From assembly GCF_000482545.1 (NCBI RefSeq), contig NZ_KI519454.1, forward strand, positions 1,488,001 to 1,552,000: a DNA stretch of 64,000 nucleotides, in the 5' to 3' direction. Source of the stretch: Arthrobacter sp. 35W. GTDB taxonomy: Bacteria > Actinomycetota > Actinomycetes > Actinomycetales > Micrococcaceae. How positions within the stretch are numbered: the stretch's first letter is position 1; each line of letters begins with the position of its first letter. Of this stretch, positions 51,593 through 58,955 are shown piece by piece. The translations under genes and the position numbers were made by a program. A model generated the notes under the pieces. That model was not told where the DNA came from and did no database searches. It was given only the letters and a program-made list of their open reading frames with translations.

Positions 51593-51645
51593 ATTGATGG
51601 TTGTCGATATATGGAGTATCGATCAATTCATTGATGGTTGTCAAT
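51593..51645 (-). promoter_or_regulatory. ars operon promoter with repeated ArsR-type operators
   Basis: On the minus strand, TTGACA (51639-51644) and GATACT (51615-51620) are separated by 18 bases and drive the arsC operon. ATTGATGGTTGTCAAT (51630-51645) and ATTGATGGTTGTCGAT (51593-51608) are two near-identical ATTGA-N6-TCAAT sites. A further ATCAATTCATTGAT (51622-51635) lies between. The first overlaps the -35 box, consistent with repression by ArsR. The same motif precedes the second arsR at 53206-53221. Confidence 0.75.
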
Positions 51646-51698
51646 ATTTACGCGGGCGGGTCCGCGGCCCGGTGGAGCACCTGCCGGTGCGGGCGGCG

Positions 51699-52373
51699 TC
51701 AGGCGGCGTGGAGGCGGGGCGCGAGGTCGTTGATGCGGTGGGAGATGTCGATGAAGGCGTCCTCGAAGGCCTCCTGGGTGTTCAGGCGGAGGGGGTCCGG
51801 GATGGACCAGTGGATGCCTCGGAGGCCCGGGAGTTCCTCGTGGGCGTTGTCGCACACGGTGACGACGAGGTCTTCGCCCGCGGCCTCCCGGTCCAGCTGG
51901 CGGGGTGCCAGTTCGGCCAGTTCGAGTCCGTGGCGGCGGGCGACGTCGATGGCGCCTTGGGCGATGCGCGGCGCGGGGTGCGTCCCCGCCGACGATGCCG
52001 GGATGTCGCTGGCCCGCTGCCAGAGTGCCGCGGCCAGTTGCGACCGGGCGCTGTTGCGCGTGCAGACGAACAGGATGCGGCGCGCCCCGTGCTCGTGCCC
52101 GGGCACCAATCCGTCCAGTGCGCCGGGGGCGAGCCGGAAGTAGCTTCGGCGCCTGTCGGCTTCCGAGCGGTGCCGGGTCGCCAGCCCGGCATCTTCGAGC
52201 GTGCGCAGATGGTGGGAGAGCAGGTTGGAGGGCATGCCGAGTTCGGACTGCAGCTCCGTCGGGGACAGATCCCCGAGGGTCAGCAGGTCCACGATGCGCA
52301 GCCGTGCAGGATCAGCGAGGGCGGCATGCTTGGCGACCCGCGCCTGAAAGTCGTCAGTTTGCTCAATATTCAT
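51699..52373 (-). CDS. ArsR-arsenate reductase fusion protein
   Basis: A 224-residue two-domain protein. The winged-helix ArsR domain covers about 10-95 (HAALADPARLRIVDLLTLGDL, interrupted here; NLLSHHLRTLEDAGL). The LMW-phosphatase domain covers about 98-224 with P-loop VCTRNSARSQ (Cys104) and VTVCDNAHEEL in place of GCGDxCP. The HTH half contains no cysteine at all, so it cannot sense As(III) like canonical ArsR. Binding may be governed by the catalytic domain. It is divergent from the aquaporin gene with TCAATATT and AATTTTGA half-sites between. Fusions of this type are known in actinobacterial ars loci. Confidence 0.85.
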   Translation of the reverse strand: MNIEQTDDFQARVAKHAALADPARLRIVDLLTLGDLSPTELQSELGMPSNLLSHHLRTLEDAGLATRHRSEADRRRSYFRLAPGALDGLVPGHEHGARRILFVCTRNSARSQLAAALWQRASDIPASSAGTHPAPRIAQGAIDVARRHGLELAELAPRQLDREAAGEDLVVTVCDNAHEELPGLRGIHWSIPDPLRLNTQEAFEDAFIDISHRINDLAPRLHAA

Positions 52374-52419
52374 TGGTTCAATTTTGACTGAAGCAATTTC
52401 ATCCGTCAAGCTGGTTCCC

Positions 52420-53160
52420 ATGACTTCACACCAGCCGCCGTTGTGGCGCCGCGCCGTCGCAGAACTGATCGGCACCGCCCTGCTTGTTTCCATCGTCGTC
52501 GGCTCAGGAATCGCCGCACAGCAGCTCTCCCCCCACGACGTCGGCCTGGCGCTGCTGGAGAACAGCACCGCAACGGTGCTTGGCCTGGCGGTGCTGATCC
52601 TCGTCTTCGGACCCGTGAGCGGCGCGCACTTCAACCCGGTGGTCTCGGCCGTGGACTGGATCCTGGGCCGGCGCACCGGATCCGGGCTGAGCCTGCCCGA
52701 GCTGGGCACCTATGTGGCGGCACAGACCGTGGGCGCGGTCGGCGGCAGCGTGCTCGCGAATGCCATGTTCGAGGTGGGCACCTCCATCTCGGGCAAGGAC
52801 CGCGCCAGCGGTGGGCACCTGCTGGGCGAGGTCGTCGCCACCGCGGGGCTCATCGTGCTGATCTTCGCCCTGGCCGCCACCAAGCGGGGCGTCCTCGCGG
52901 CCCCGGCCGTGGGTGCCTACATCGGAGCCGCGTACTGGTTCACGTCCTCGACATCGTTCGCGAACCCCGCCGTGACGGTCGGCCGCATCTTCAGCGACAC
53001 GTTCGCCGGCATCGCGCCGACCTCCGTCCCTCCCTACGTGCTCGCGCAGGTGGTCGGCGCGGCGGTGGGGCTGGGCCTCCTTGTCCTGCTGTTCCCGTCC
53101 GCGGCGCGTGCCGCGGACGATGTCGTCCTCCCGCACAGCATCGAGGCCACCAACCCCTAG
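52420..53160 (+). CDS. MIP/aquaporin-family channel of the ars locus (AqpS-like)
   Basis: A 246-residue channel with six membrane segments and two half-helix motifs: GAHFNPVVS, where the usual NPA is NPV, and FANPAVTVGRIF with a standard NPA and the conserved arginine. N-terminal WRRAVAELIGTALLVSIVVG and VGLALLENSTATVLGLAVLI are typical of ars-linked aquaporins. In Sinorhizobium, AqpS works with ArsC by letting As(III) leave the cell down its gradient. No ArsB or Acr3 is on the element, so this is the likely exit route. A TTG at 52384 would add 12 residues. ATG 52420 is preferred, though no clear Shine-Dalgarno is seen for either. Confidence 0.85.
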   Translation: MTSHQPPLWRRAVAELIGTALLVSIVVGSGIAAQQLSPHDVGLALLENSTATVLGLAVLILVFGPVSGAHFNPVVSAVDWILGRRTGSGLSLPELGTYVAAQTVGAVGGSVLANAMFEVGTSISGKDRASGGHLLGEVVATAGLIVLIFALAATKRGVLAAPAVGAYIGAAYWFTSSTSFANPAVTVGRIFSDTFAGIAPTSVPPYVLAQVVGAAVGLGLLVLLFPSAARAADDVVLPHSIEATNP

Positions 53161-53205
53161 CCTGTGCCCGCACCAGGGGCCGTCCAGGCTCGGCCTTGGG
53201 GATTC

Positions 53206-53234
53206 ATTGATGATGGTCAATATTCGGGCATAAT
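53206..53234 (+). promoter_or_regulatory. arsR promoter and operator (leaderless)
   Basis: ATTGATGATGGTCAAT (53206-53221) is an ATTGA-N6-TCAAT ArsR-type site overlapping a -35-like TTGATG (53207-53212). CATAAT (53229-53234) is a good -10, 16 bases later. The ATG at 53241 starts six bases after it, so the transcript is probably leaderless. Confidence 0.65.
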
Positions 53235-53240
53235 GGGTAG

Positions 53241-53591
53241 ATGAACGCCGTGCAAGCCCTCGAAACAGCCACCGCCGATGCCTGCTGCGCACCGGCGGCC
53301 CGCCCTCTGCTTGGCGCCGAGGATGCCCAGGACAGGGCGCGGATCCTCAAGGCGCTCTCGGACCCGAACCGGCTGCGGCTGCTCTCCATCGTCAAGTCCG
53401 GTGACGGCGGCGAGGCCTGCGTCTGCGACCTCACCGAGCCCCTGGACCTGGGCCAGCCCACCGTCTCCCACCACCTGAAGATCCTCGTGGACGCCGGGCT
53501 GCTGTCGCGGGAGAAGCGCGGCACCTGGGCGTACTACTCCCTGGTGCCCGGCGCGTTGGAGGCCGCCTCCGAGAGCATCCTGGCCCTGTGA
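53241..53591 (+). CDS. arsR: ArsR-family As(III)-responsive repressor
   Basis: A 116-residue ArsR/SmtB repressor. The winged HTH shows RILKALSDPNRLRLLSIV (about 33-51) and the recognition region LDLGQPTVSHHLKILVDAGL (about 68-87). Cysteines are at 15 and 16 (ADACCAPA) and at 60 and 62 (EACVCDL). Corynebacterium glutamicum ArsR binds As(III) through Cys15, Cys16 and Cys55, and this arrangement looks equivalent. It probably represses its own promoter and the other ATTGA-N6-TCAAT sites on the element. The stop overlaps the acetyltransferase GTG by four bases. Confidence 0.92.
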   Translation: MNAVQALETATADACCAPAARPLLGAEDAQDRARILKALSDPNRLRLLSIVKSGDGGEACVCDLTEPLDLGQPTVSHHLKILVDAGLLSREKRGTWAYYSLVPGALEAASESILAL

Positions 53592-54085
53592 ACGCCGGCC
53601 TCCGGGACATGGTGCCCGCCGACTGGGCAGCCGTGGAGCGGATCTACGCCGCCGGGATTGCCGGCGGCAACGCCACCTTCGCCGACGCACCGCCCACAAT
53701 GGAGGAGTTCTTCGTCTCCCGGATTCCGGGGCTGAGCCTCGTCGCCACCGATGATGGCGGTGCGGTACAGGGCTGGGCGGCAGCAACGCCCACCTCCTCC
53801 CGCGAGGTGTACCGGGGCGTCATCGAGCATTCCGTCTACGTCGACCCCGCCGCCGCTGGCCAAGGCCTCGGCCTCCTACTGCTGCACGGCCTGGCCGGGC
53901 GGGCGCGGGACCTCGGCTATTGGACCATCCAGTCATCGATCTTCCCCGAGAACCTCCCCAGCCTGGCCCTGCATGCGAAGGCCGGATTCCGGCGGATCGG
54001 CCGCCGCGAACGCATCGCCCACATGGGCTACGGCCCCCACGCCGGAACCTGGCGGGACACGATCCTGATGGAACAACGCCTGTAG
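53588..54085 (+). CDS. arsN: GNAT-family acetyltransferase, ArsN (arsinothricin/phosphinothricin-type)
   Basis: A 165-residue GNAT enzyme from GTG 53588. Hallmarks of the Pat/Bar/ArsN branch are an N-terminal GLRDMVPADWAAVERIYAAG, FADAPPTMEEF, EHSVYVDPAAAGQGLGLLLLHGL with the acetyl-CoA loop (split by residue limits), and FPENLPSLALHAKAGFRRIGRRERI. ArsN1 proteins N-acetylate the amino acid analogue arsinothricin. Translational coupling to arsR supports that role over a plain phosphinothricin acetyltransferase. Substrate preference is inferred, not shown. Confidence 0.85.
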   Translation: MNAGLRDMVPADWAAVERIYAAGIAGGNATFADAPPTMEEFFVSRIPGLSLVATDDGGAVQGWAAATPTSSREVYRGVIEHSVYVDPAAAGQGLGLLLLHGLAGRARDLGYWTIQSSIFPENLPSLALHAKAGFRRIGRRERIAHMGYGPHAGTWRDTILMEQRL

Positions 54086-54189
54086 TGCGGGAGCGTGCCG
54101 TCGGGCACGTTGATGACCGGCGGAACCGCCAACCGAACCTTCGAAAAAGCCGCCAAACGAAGTTAGTGGTTACGCCACAGGGGACGTGA

Positions 54190-54351
54190 CCACACGTGTA
54201 GGTAACCGACTGAAGCCGGACATTCGACATGTCGTCAAACGATCATTTGCCGACACCTCGAACCCGGCCGCGACACGCCGCGAAAACCTTGTCGAAAACC
54301 CGTGCCGGAAATCAATGTCGGCAAACCTTGGCTTCAAGGTATTGTCGACAT
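54190..54351. other. res-like resolution region of the transposon
   Basis: The gap between arsN and tnpR contains several related inverted elements. The clearest is TGTCGTCAAA / TTTGCCGACA (54230-54239 and 54246-54255), nine of ten pairs around a six-base centre. Further TGTCG/CGACA half-sites occur near 54225, 54289, 54316 and 54344. Position directly before tnpR and multiple imperfect dyads are what a Tn3-type res site with subsites I-III looks like. No gene is seen here. Confidence 0.65.
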
Positions 54352-54954
54352 ATGTTGATCGGATATGCGCGAGTCTCCACCGCCGACCAGAACCCCGACC
54401 ACCAGATGGATGCCCTCGTCCGCGCTGGCGTCGACCCGGCCAACATCTACCTCGACCACGCCAGCGGCGCCAAGGCCAGCAGGCCCGAGCTCGACAAGGC
54501 TCTCGCCTCCGCCAATCGGGCCGGTGACCAGCTCGTCATCACCCGCCTCGACAGACTCGGGCGCTCAGTCCTGCACCTCGTCATCCTCGGCGCAGACCTC
54601 CGGGAACGTGGTGTGGGACTGCGCGTCCTGGAGCAAGGCATCGACACCACAACCGCGGAAGGACGGGCAATGTTCGGAATGCTCTCCGTCCTCGCTGAAT
54701 TCCAACGCGAACTCATCATCGCCAACACCCGTGACGGCCTCGCGGCTGCCCGCGCCCGCGGTCGAACCGGAGGAAGACGCCCGAAACTCACCCCGGACCA
54801 GGCGCGCCATGCCCAAGAGCTCTACGACGCAGGGAACCACACAGTCCAACGCATCGCCGACCTGCTCCAGGTCCAGCGCTCCACGATCTACGGCCACCTC
54901 AACAAAGCAAGCATCGGACGACGCCCCACCCCACGTACGACCCAATCGGCTTAG
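54352..54954 (+). CDS. tnpR: serine resolvase/invertase
   Basis: A 200-residue site-specific recombinase. The catalytic N-terminal domain starts LIGYARVSTADQN with the nucleophile Ser9, then LDRLGRSVLHLVILGADL and EQGIDTTTAEGRAMFGMLSVLAEFQREL, split here. The C-terminal HTH is NHTVQRIADLLQVQRSTIYGHL, broken by two residues in the middle. It resolves transposition cointegrates at res. The stop TAG (54952-54954) lies within the right inverted repeat. Because the stop is inside the repeat, gene and end cannot be separated without loss. Confidence 0.95.
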   Translation: MLIGYARVSTADQNPDHQMDALVRAGVDPANIYLDHASGAKASRPELDKALASANRAGDQLVITRLDRLGRSVLHLVILGADLRERGVGLRVLEQGIDTTTAEGRAMFGMLSVLAEFQRELIIANTRDGLAAARARGRTGGRRPKLTPDQARHAQELYDAGNHTVQRIADLLQVQRSTIYGHLNKASIGRRPTPRTTQSA

Positions 54955-54987
54955 CGCTCAATCCGTCCCCATTACTACCAAGACCCC
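54948..54987 (-). repeat. right terminal inverted repeat (40 bp)
   Basis: Perfect reverse complement of 42656-42695. It is followed directly by GTGTT (54988-54992), the right copy of the target duplication. Confidence 0.98.
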
Positions 54988-56276
54988 GTGTTGGGGCCGG
55001 CCAGCGAACGGGCATCCGGGGTGTCCACGGTGTCGAAGACGAAGCCAAGCTCCAGGGCGTGGGCCGCGCCGAGATCGTCCACCGGGCTGCGCCAGCCAAA
55101 CTCGTAGAGGTAGGTGGGTGCAGCCTGCCCCAGGCGGGCGTCCGCCACCCGGTTGGCCGGCTCGCGCAGCAGCAGGTCGGTGGCGATGGCCCCCAGCAGG
55201 ATGCCGGGGGAGGCTCCCGGCCGGTTTCGTTTGAAAACCCGCACGGCGGCCCCGGACACCCCCGCCTTGCGGCGGCCGATGGCCAGATGCAGCCTGCCCA
55301 GCTTGTTGACCAGGCCCGAAGGCAGGAACCAAAGCCGGTACTCCTCGGTGGTGGTGCCGATCAGCAGCGGGACGCCGGCCGCCGCCCCCTGGGTGAGCGC
55401 GTCCAGCGGTGCCTGGGGAATAGTGCCGCCGTCTATGGCCAGGGAGTAGCCCAGCCCCCCGGTGATGGGGGTGGTGCCGGCCGTGACAGTGTCCTGCGCC
55501 GCCACCAGGGCCGCCGGCTCGACGGCGGCGAAGGCCTCGCGGGTGGCGGGAATGCCCAGGTGTTTGGCGATGGACGCCGTGATCCGGGCCGCGGCGGCCG
55601 GGGGTGCGGCCACCAGCGGACCGCTCTGGATAATGGCCCGGGCAAACAGCCCTTGGGCGGCCGGTGCACCCAGCAGGGCGGCGACGGTGTTGCCGCCAGC
55701 GGACTCGCCGAAGATCACCACCTGTGCCGGGTCGCCGCCAAAGGCGGCAATTTCGCGCTGGACCCATTCCAGAGCGGCGATCTGGTCCAATAAACCCAGG
55801 TTCAGCGGGGCGCCGTCGAGCACGGAGAACCCCTCGGCCCCCAGCCGGTAGTTCACGGCGACCAGTACCACGCCGTCGCGGGCAAAGGCCGTGCCATCGT
55901 AGACGGGCAGGGCGTTGGCGCCGCGGGACAGCGACCCGCCGTGGAACCAAACCATCACCGGAAGCGGTGCGGCCGCTTTGACGGGCGCCCAGATGGCCAC
56001 ATTGAGGATCTCCTCCCCGGGGATGCTGATCGAGGGCATCAACTCGCCCAACCGGCCCGGATAGGGGCTTTGCGGGGAGGTGGGCCCATGGCGCGTCGCG
56101 TCCCTGGGGCCCTCCCACGACGGCGCCGGCGCCGGCCGGGCGAAGCGGTGCGCGCCGAAAGGTGCGGCCGCGTAGGGGACGCCGAGGAAGCGCTGCACGC
56201 CGTCCTCCGCCACCCCCTCCAGGACCCCGCCGGACACTGTGGCCCGGACTGACACGGTGGTGGTGTTCTCGCTCAT
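54988..56276 (-). pseudogene. 5' part of a type-B carboxylesterase gene split by the transposon
   Basis: Minus-strand frame from ATG 56276, interrupted after about 429 of 488 residues. A carboxylesterase type B: FLGVPYAAAPFGAHRFARP, oxyanion region WFHGGSLSRG, nucleophile elbow VIFGESAGGNTV with Ser192, and the late His in GAAHALELGFVFDT. The remaining triad residues thus lie before the break. In the interrupted state the frame runs three codons into the transposon (GSW) and stops, so a truncated but possibly folded protein lacking about 59 C-terminal residues could be made. The rest lies at 42473-42655. Confidence 0.93.
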
Positions 56277-56302
56277 CGCGTCCCCCTGCGTTGTGTGCGG
56301 AC

Positions 56303-56923
56303 CTATTCGAAGCGGGACGGATCGCCCATGCCGCGGCGGACCACCTCGGCCGCGCCGGAGGAGAAGTCAACAACCGTGGTGGGCTCGGCGCCGCAGTCGC
56401 CGGAGTCGATCACGGCGTCCACCTCGTGCTCCAGGCGTTCCTTGATTTCCCAGCCCTGGGTCAGCGGATCCTCCTGGTCGGGCAGCAGCAGCGTGCTGGA
56501 GAGCAGCGGCTCGCCCAGCTCCGCCAGCAGTGCCTGCACCACCGCGTTGTCCGGGATGCGAACACCCACCGTCTTCTTCTTGGGGTGCAGCAGCCGGCGC
56601 GGCACCTCCTTGGTGGCGGGCAGGATGAAGGTGTACGGGCCGGGCGTGACTGCCTTGAGGCTGCGGAACACATCGTTGCCAATGTTCACGAACTGCCCCA
56701 GCTGGGCGAAGTCCTTGCAGACCAGCGTGAAGTGGTGCTTGTCGTCCAGTTTGCGGATGGTGCGGATCCGGTCCAGAGCATCCTTGTTGCCGAGCTGGGC
56801 GCCCAGCGCGTAGCAGGAGTCGGTCGGGTAGGCGATCAGGCCGCCGTCGCGGATGATCGCCACGGCCTGGCCTATCGCGCGCGGCTGGGGATCCTGCGGG
56901 TGTACGTCAAAGTATCGTGCCAT
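56303..56923 (-). CDS. YciO/Sua5-family (threonylcarbamoyl-AMP synthase-like) protein
   Basis: A 206-residue protein of the Sua5/YciO/YrdC family. GGLIAYPTDSCYALGAQLG, IRKLDDKHHFTLVCKDFAQLG (split by limits), GPYTFILPATKEVPRR and VGVRIPDNAVVQALL are characteristic. The KR..SST pattern of essential Sua5 is partly modified (LLSSTLLLPDQEDPLT), closer to the YciO branch, whose enzymatic role in tRNA t6A formation is weaker or different. There is no C-terminal Sua5 domain. It lies 26 bases upstream of the esterase start on the same strand and may have been co-transcribed with it. Confidence 0.85.
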   Translation of the reverse strand: MARYFDVHPQDPQPRAIGQAVAIIRDGGLIAYPTDSCYALGAQLGNKDALDRIRTIRKLDDKHHFTLVCKDFAQLGQFVNIGNDVFRSLKAVTPGPYTFILPATKEVPRRLLHPKKKTVGVRIPDNAVVQALLAELGEPLLSSTLLLPDQEDPLTQGWEIKERLEHEVDAVIDSGDCGAEPTTVVDFSSGAAEVVRRGMGDPSRFE

Positions 56924-56959
56924 GCGATGAGCTTACGCCCGGGCCGGACCCATGCGCCG

Positions 56960-57544
56960 TCAGCGCGGCGCGAGCAGCACGTCGACAAGGTCGCGCAGCG
57001 ACTGCGCCATGTCCACAGTCTTGTCGTAGAGCCACTGCATCTGGATCCCGTCAAAGGTGGCGATGACGAGGCGCGCCAACGCTTCGGCCGAGAGATCCGT
57101 CCGCACAGTGCCCGCCGCCTGGTGGGCGGCGATGTCCACACCAAGGACCTCCACCAGCCAGGCGTAGCGGTCGCGGAAATACTCATGGGAGTCGTGGCCG
57201 GGGGAGTTGGCCGTGGCAGACGCGACGGCGTACAGCGTGGTCAGGCCGGGCTGGGTCCGGTTTTGATCGGCCACCTGGTGCAGGTGTTCCAGTTTCGGCT
57301 GGTCCTCACTCGCCATTTCCAAGCCACGCTTGTCGCGTTCGGCCAGTACAGCGGTGAGGAGTTCCTGCTTGCCGCGGAAGTAGTGGAACAGCGTCGCTTC
57401 CTTGACACCAACCAGTTCCGCCACACGCTTGAGCGCCGTGCCCTCGAAGCCTTCGGTGGCGAAGACATCGGTGGCCGTCTTGATGATTTGTTCACGGCGT
57501 TCGGTGCCCTTGGTGTAGGGGCCGCGGGTCTTGGCAGGTGGCAT
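56960..57544 (-). CDS. TetR-family transcriptional regulator
   Basis: A 194-residue repressor. The basic N-terminus KTRGPYTKGTERREQII leads into the HTH (ATDVFATEGFEGTALKRVAELVGVKEATLFHYFRGKQEL, in pieces). The helical ligand domain includes LARLVIATFDGIQMQWLYD, a TetR_C-like segment frequent in sugar-operon regulators of Arthrobacter. It is divergent from the MFS/GH3 operon, with inverted repeats over the intergenic promoter. It probably represses the operon until a beta-glucoside or its product binds. Confidence 0.88.
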   Translation of the reverse strand: MPPAKTRGPYTKGTERREQIIKTATDVFATEGFEGTALKRVAELVGVKEATLFHYFRGKQELLTAVLAERDKRGLEMASEDQPKLEHLHQVADQNRTQPGLTTLYAVASATANSPGHDSHEYFRDRYAWLVEVLGVDIAAHQAAGTVRTDLSAEALARLVIATFDGIQMQWLYDKTVDMAQSLRDLVDVLLAPR

Positions 57545-57595
57545 GGGGAACAGTCTAGGCCAGCTTGACGAGGCCGGGTTCCGTCATCTTCACAC

Positions 57596-57625
57596 AAAAA
57601 CCTAGTCAGACTTGGTTTTTGACTA
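57596..57625. promoter_or_regulatory. nested inverted repeats between tetR and MFS genes
   Basis: AAAAACC (57596-57602) pairs with GGTTTTT (57614-57620), and TAGTCA (57603-57608) with TGACTA (57620-57625). These staggered dyads fall in the only AT-rich part of the divergent intergenic region and are the best candidates for TetR operators. Confidence 0.55.
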
Positions 57626-57674
57626 TAGGATCTTCTCCGAGGCCCAAAGGAGGGTCCCTTTCCCAGGAGGCAAT

Positions 57675-58955
57675 GTGGCCACTTCAATGAGCAGTACCAA
57701 GGAATTCACCGGGACGGCACTGTCCCACCCCGGCATGGACGCCCCGCAGCGGGCACCGCGCAGCTATGTCATCGGCATGCCCATCGCCAGTGCCGGACTC
57801 TGGATGGCGGTGCTGGCGCCGGCCATCGTGGTTTTGGCCATCAAGGTCTCGGAGATCACGACGCCGGAAACGCGTGCCGGGGCGCTCAGCCTCGTGGCCG
57901 GCGTCGGCGCCGTCATCGCACTGCTCGCCAACCCGCTGTTCGGCCGGTTGAGCGACCGCACCACCTCCCGCCTGGGCATGCGCAAGCCGTGGATCGTCGG
58001 CGGATCGCTGGTCGGCCTCGGTGCCCTGTTCATCCTTGGCTCGGCGACAGGCGTCCCCGGCGTCCTGGTGGGGTGGATCCTCGCCCAGCTCGGCTTCAAC
58101 GCCGCCCTCTCGGCCCTGGTGGCCACGCTTCCCGACCAGGCCGGACCGCAGGAACGCGGCCGCCTGTCGGGGCTGATCGGCATGACCCTTCCCGTCGGCC
58201 TGGTCGCCGCCACCTTCTTCGCCCAGCTCTTTGACAGCGCGATGATGATGGCCGTGGTGCCCGGCGTCGTCGGCGTAGCGGTGGCTCTGGGCTTCGTCTT
58301 CACCTTCAAGGACCGCGTGCTGGACGCCAAGCCCGCACCGCTGGACCTGAAGGAGATCCTGGGGTCCTTCTACTTCAACCCCCGCGAGCTTCCCGGGCTG
58401 GGCTGGGCCTGGCTGACCAAGTTCATGGTCTACATCGGCTACTGCGCCGCCCTGCTGTACCTGCCCTATTTCTTCACCGACCACCTCCAGGTCCCCACCG
58501 CGGATGTACCCAATCTGGTCTTCCGCGCCACGCTCATCAGCGCCTTTGGCACCGTGGCCTCCAGCCTGCTGGGTGGCTGGATCAGCGATCGGATCGGCCG
58601 CCGCAAGGCGCTGGTCATCGCCTCCGCCATGATCATGATGGCCGGCCTGATCGTGATCGCCACCAGCGCCGACACCGGCCAGGTGCTGCTGGGCCAGGCC
58701 ATCGTGGGCATCGGGCTGGGCTGCTTCACCGCCGTCGACGTCGCCCTGATCACCGACCTGCTGCCCGCCGGCGCGGGCGAGAACGCCAAGACCTTCGGCG
58801 TCTTCAACATCGCCCAGGCGCTGCCGCAGTCCCTGGTGCCCGCCCTGGCCTTCCCGGTGATTGCCCTCGGCGGCTACCCCGCACTCTTCATCGGCGGGGC
58901 CGTCATCGGCCTCATCGGTGCCGCACTTGTCACCCGCATCAAAGGAGTTAAGTAG
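57675..58955 (+). CDS. MFS transporter, probable glycoside importer
   Basis: A 426-residue permease with 12 predicted membrane segments. The cytoplasmic loop motifs NPLFGRLSDRTTSRLGMRKPWI (between TM2 and TM3, shown in parts) and GWISDRIGRRKALVIASA are typical MFS A-motifs. The first motif resembles the GPH-like/sucrose-type permeases common next to glycosidases in actinobacteria. GTG 57675 is four bases after AGGAGG, and ATG 57687 is the alternative. The stop abuts the GH3 ATG, so transport and hydrolysis are coupled. The substrate is likely a short beta-glucoside. Confidence 0.85.
   Translation: MATSMSSTKEFTGTALSHPGMDAPQRAPRSYVIGMPIASAGLWMAVLAPAIVVLAIKVSEITTPETRAGALSLVAGVGAVIALLANPLFGRLSDRTTSRLGMRKPWIVGGSLVGLGALFILGSATGVPGVLVGWILAQLGFNAALSALVATLPDQAGPQERGRLSGLIGMTLPVGLVAATFFAQLFDSAMMMAVVPGVVGVAVALGFVFTFKDRVLDAKPAPLDLKEILGSFYFNPRELPGLGWAWLTKFMVYIGYCAALLYLPYFFTDHLQVPTADVPNLVFRATLISAFGTVASSLLGGWISDRIGRRKALVIASAMIMMAGLIVIATSADTGQVLLGQAIVGIGLGCFTAVDVALITDLLPAGAGENAKTFGVFNIAQALPQSLVPALAFPVIALGGYPALFIGGAVIGLIGAALVTRIKGVK

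Larger units (their letters stand above)
42656..54987. mobile_element. Tn3-family transposon carrying arsenic-resistance cargo (12,332 bp)
   Basis: The element is bounded by perfect 40-bp inverted repeats (42656-42695 and 54948-54987) beginning GGGGTCTTGG and ending GCGCTAAGCC, the Tn3-family pattern. It is flanked by direct GTGTT copies (42651-42655 and 54988-54992), the 5-bp duplication expected. tnpA is at the left end and tnpR with a res-like region at the right end, with the ars cargo between. The precise target duplication and intact reading frame of the target when the element is removed show that it inserted as one unit. Perfect repeats and intact tnpA/tnpR suggest recent activity. 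Confidence 0.97.

Noticed and set aside
53588-54085. Phosphinothricin resistance gene
   Set aside because: The sequence fits the Pat/Bar/ArsN group, but coupling to arsR on an arsenic element favours ArsN. A specific herbicide function is not supported.
42656-54987. Composite transposon or integrative element
   Set aside because: There are no flanking insertion sequences or integrase. The perfect single pair of ends, the 5-bp duplication and tnpA/tnpR define a unit Tn3-type element.
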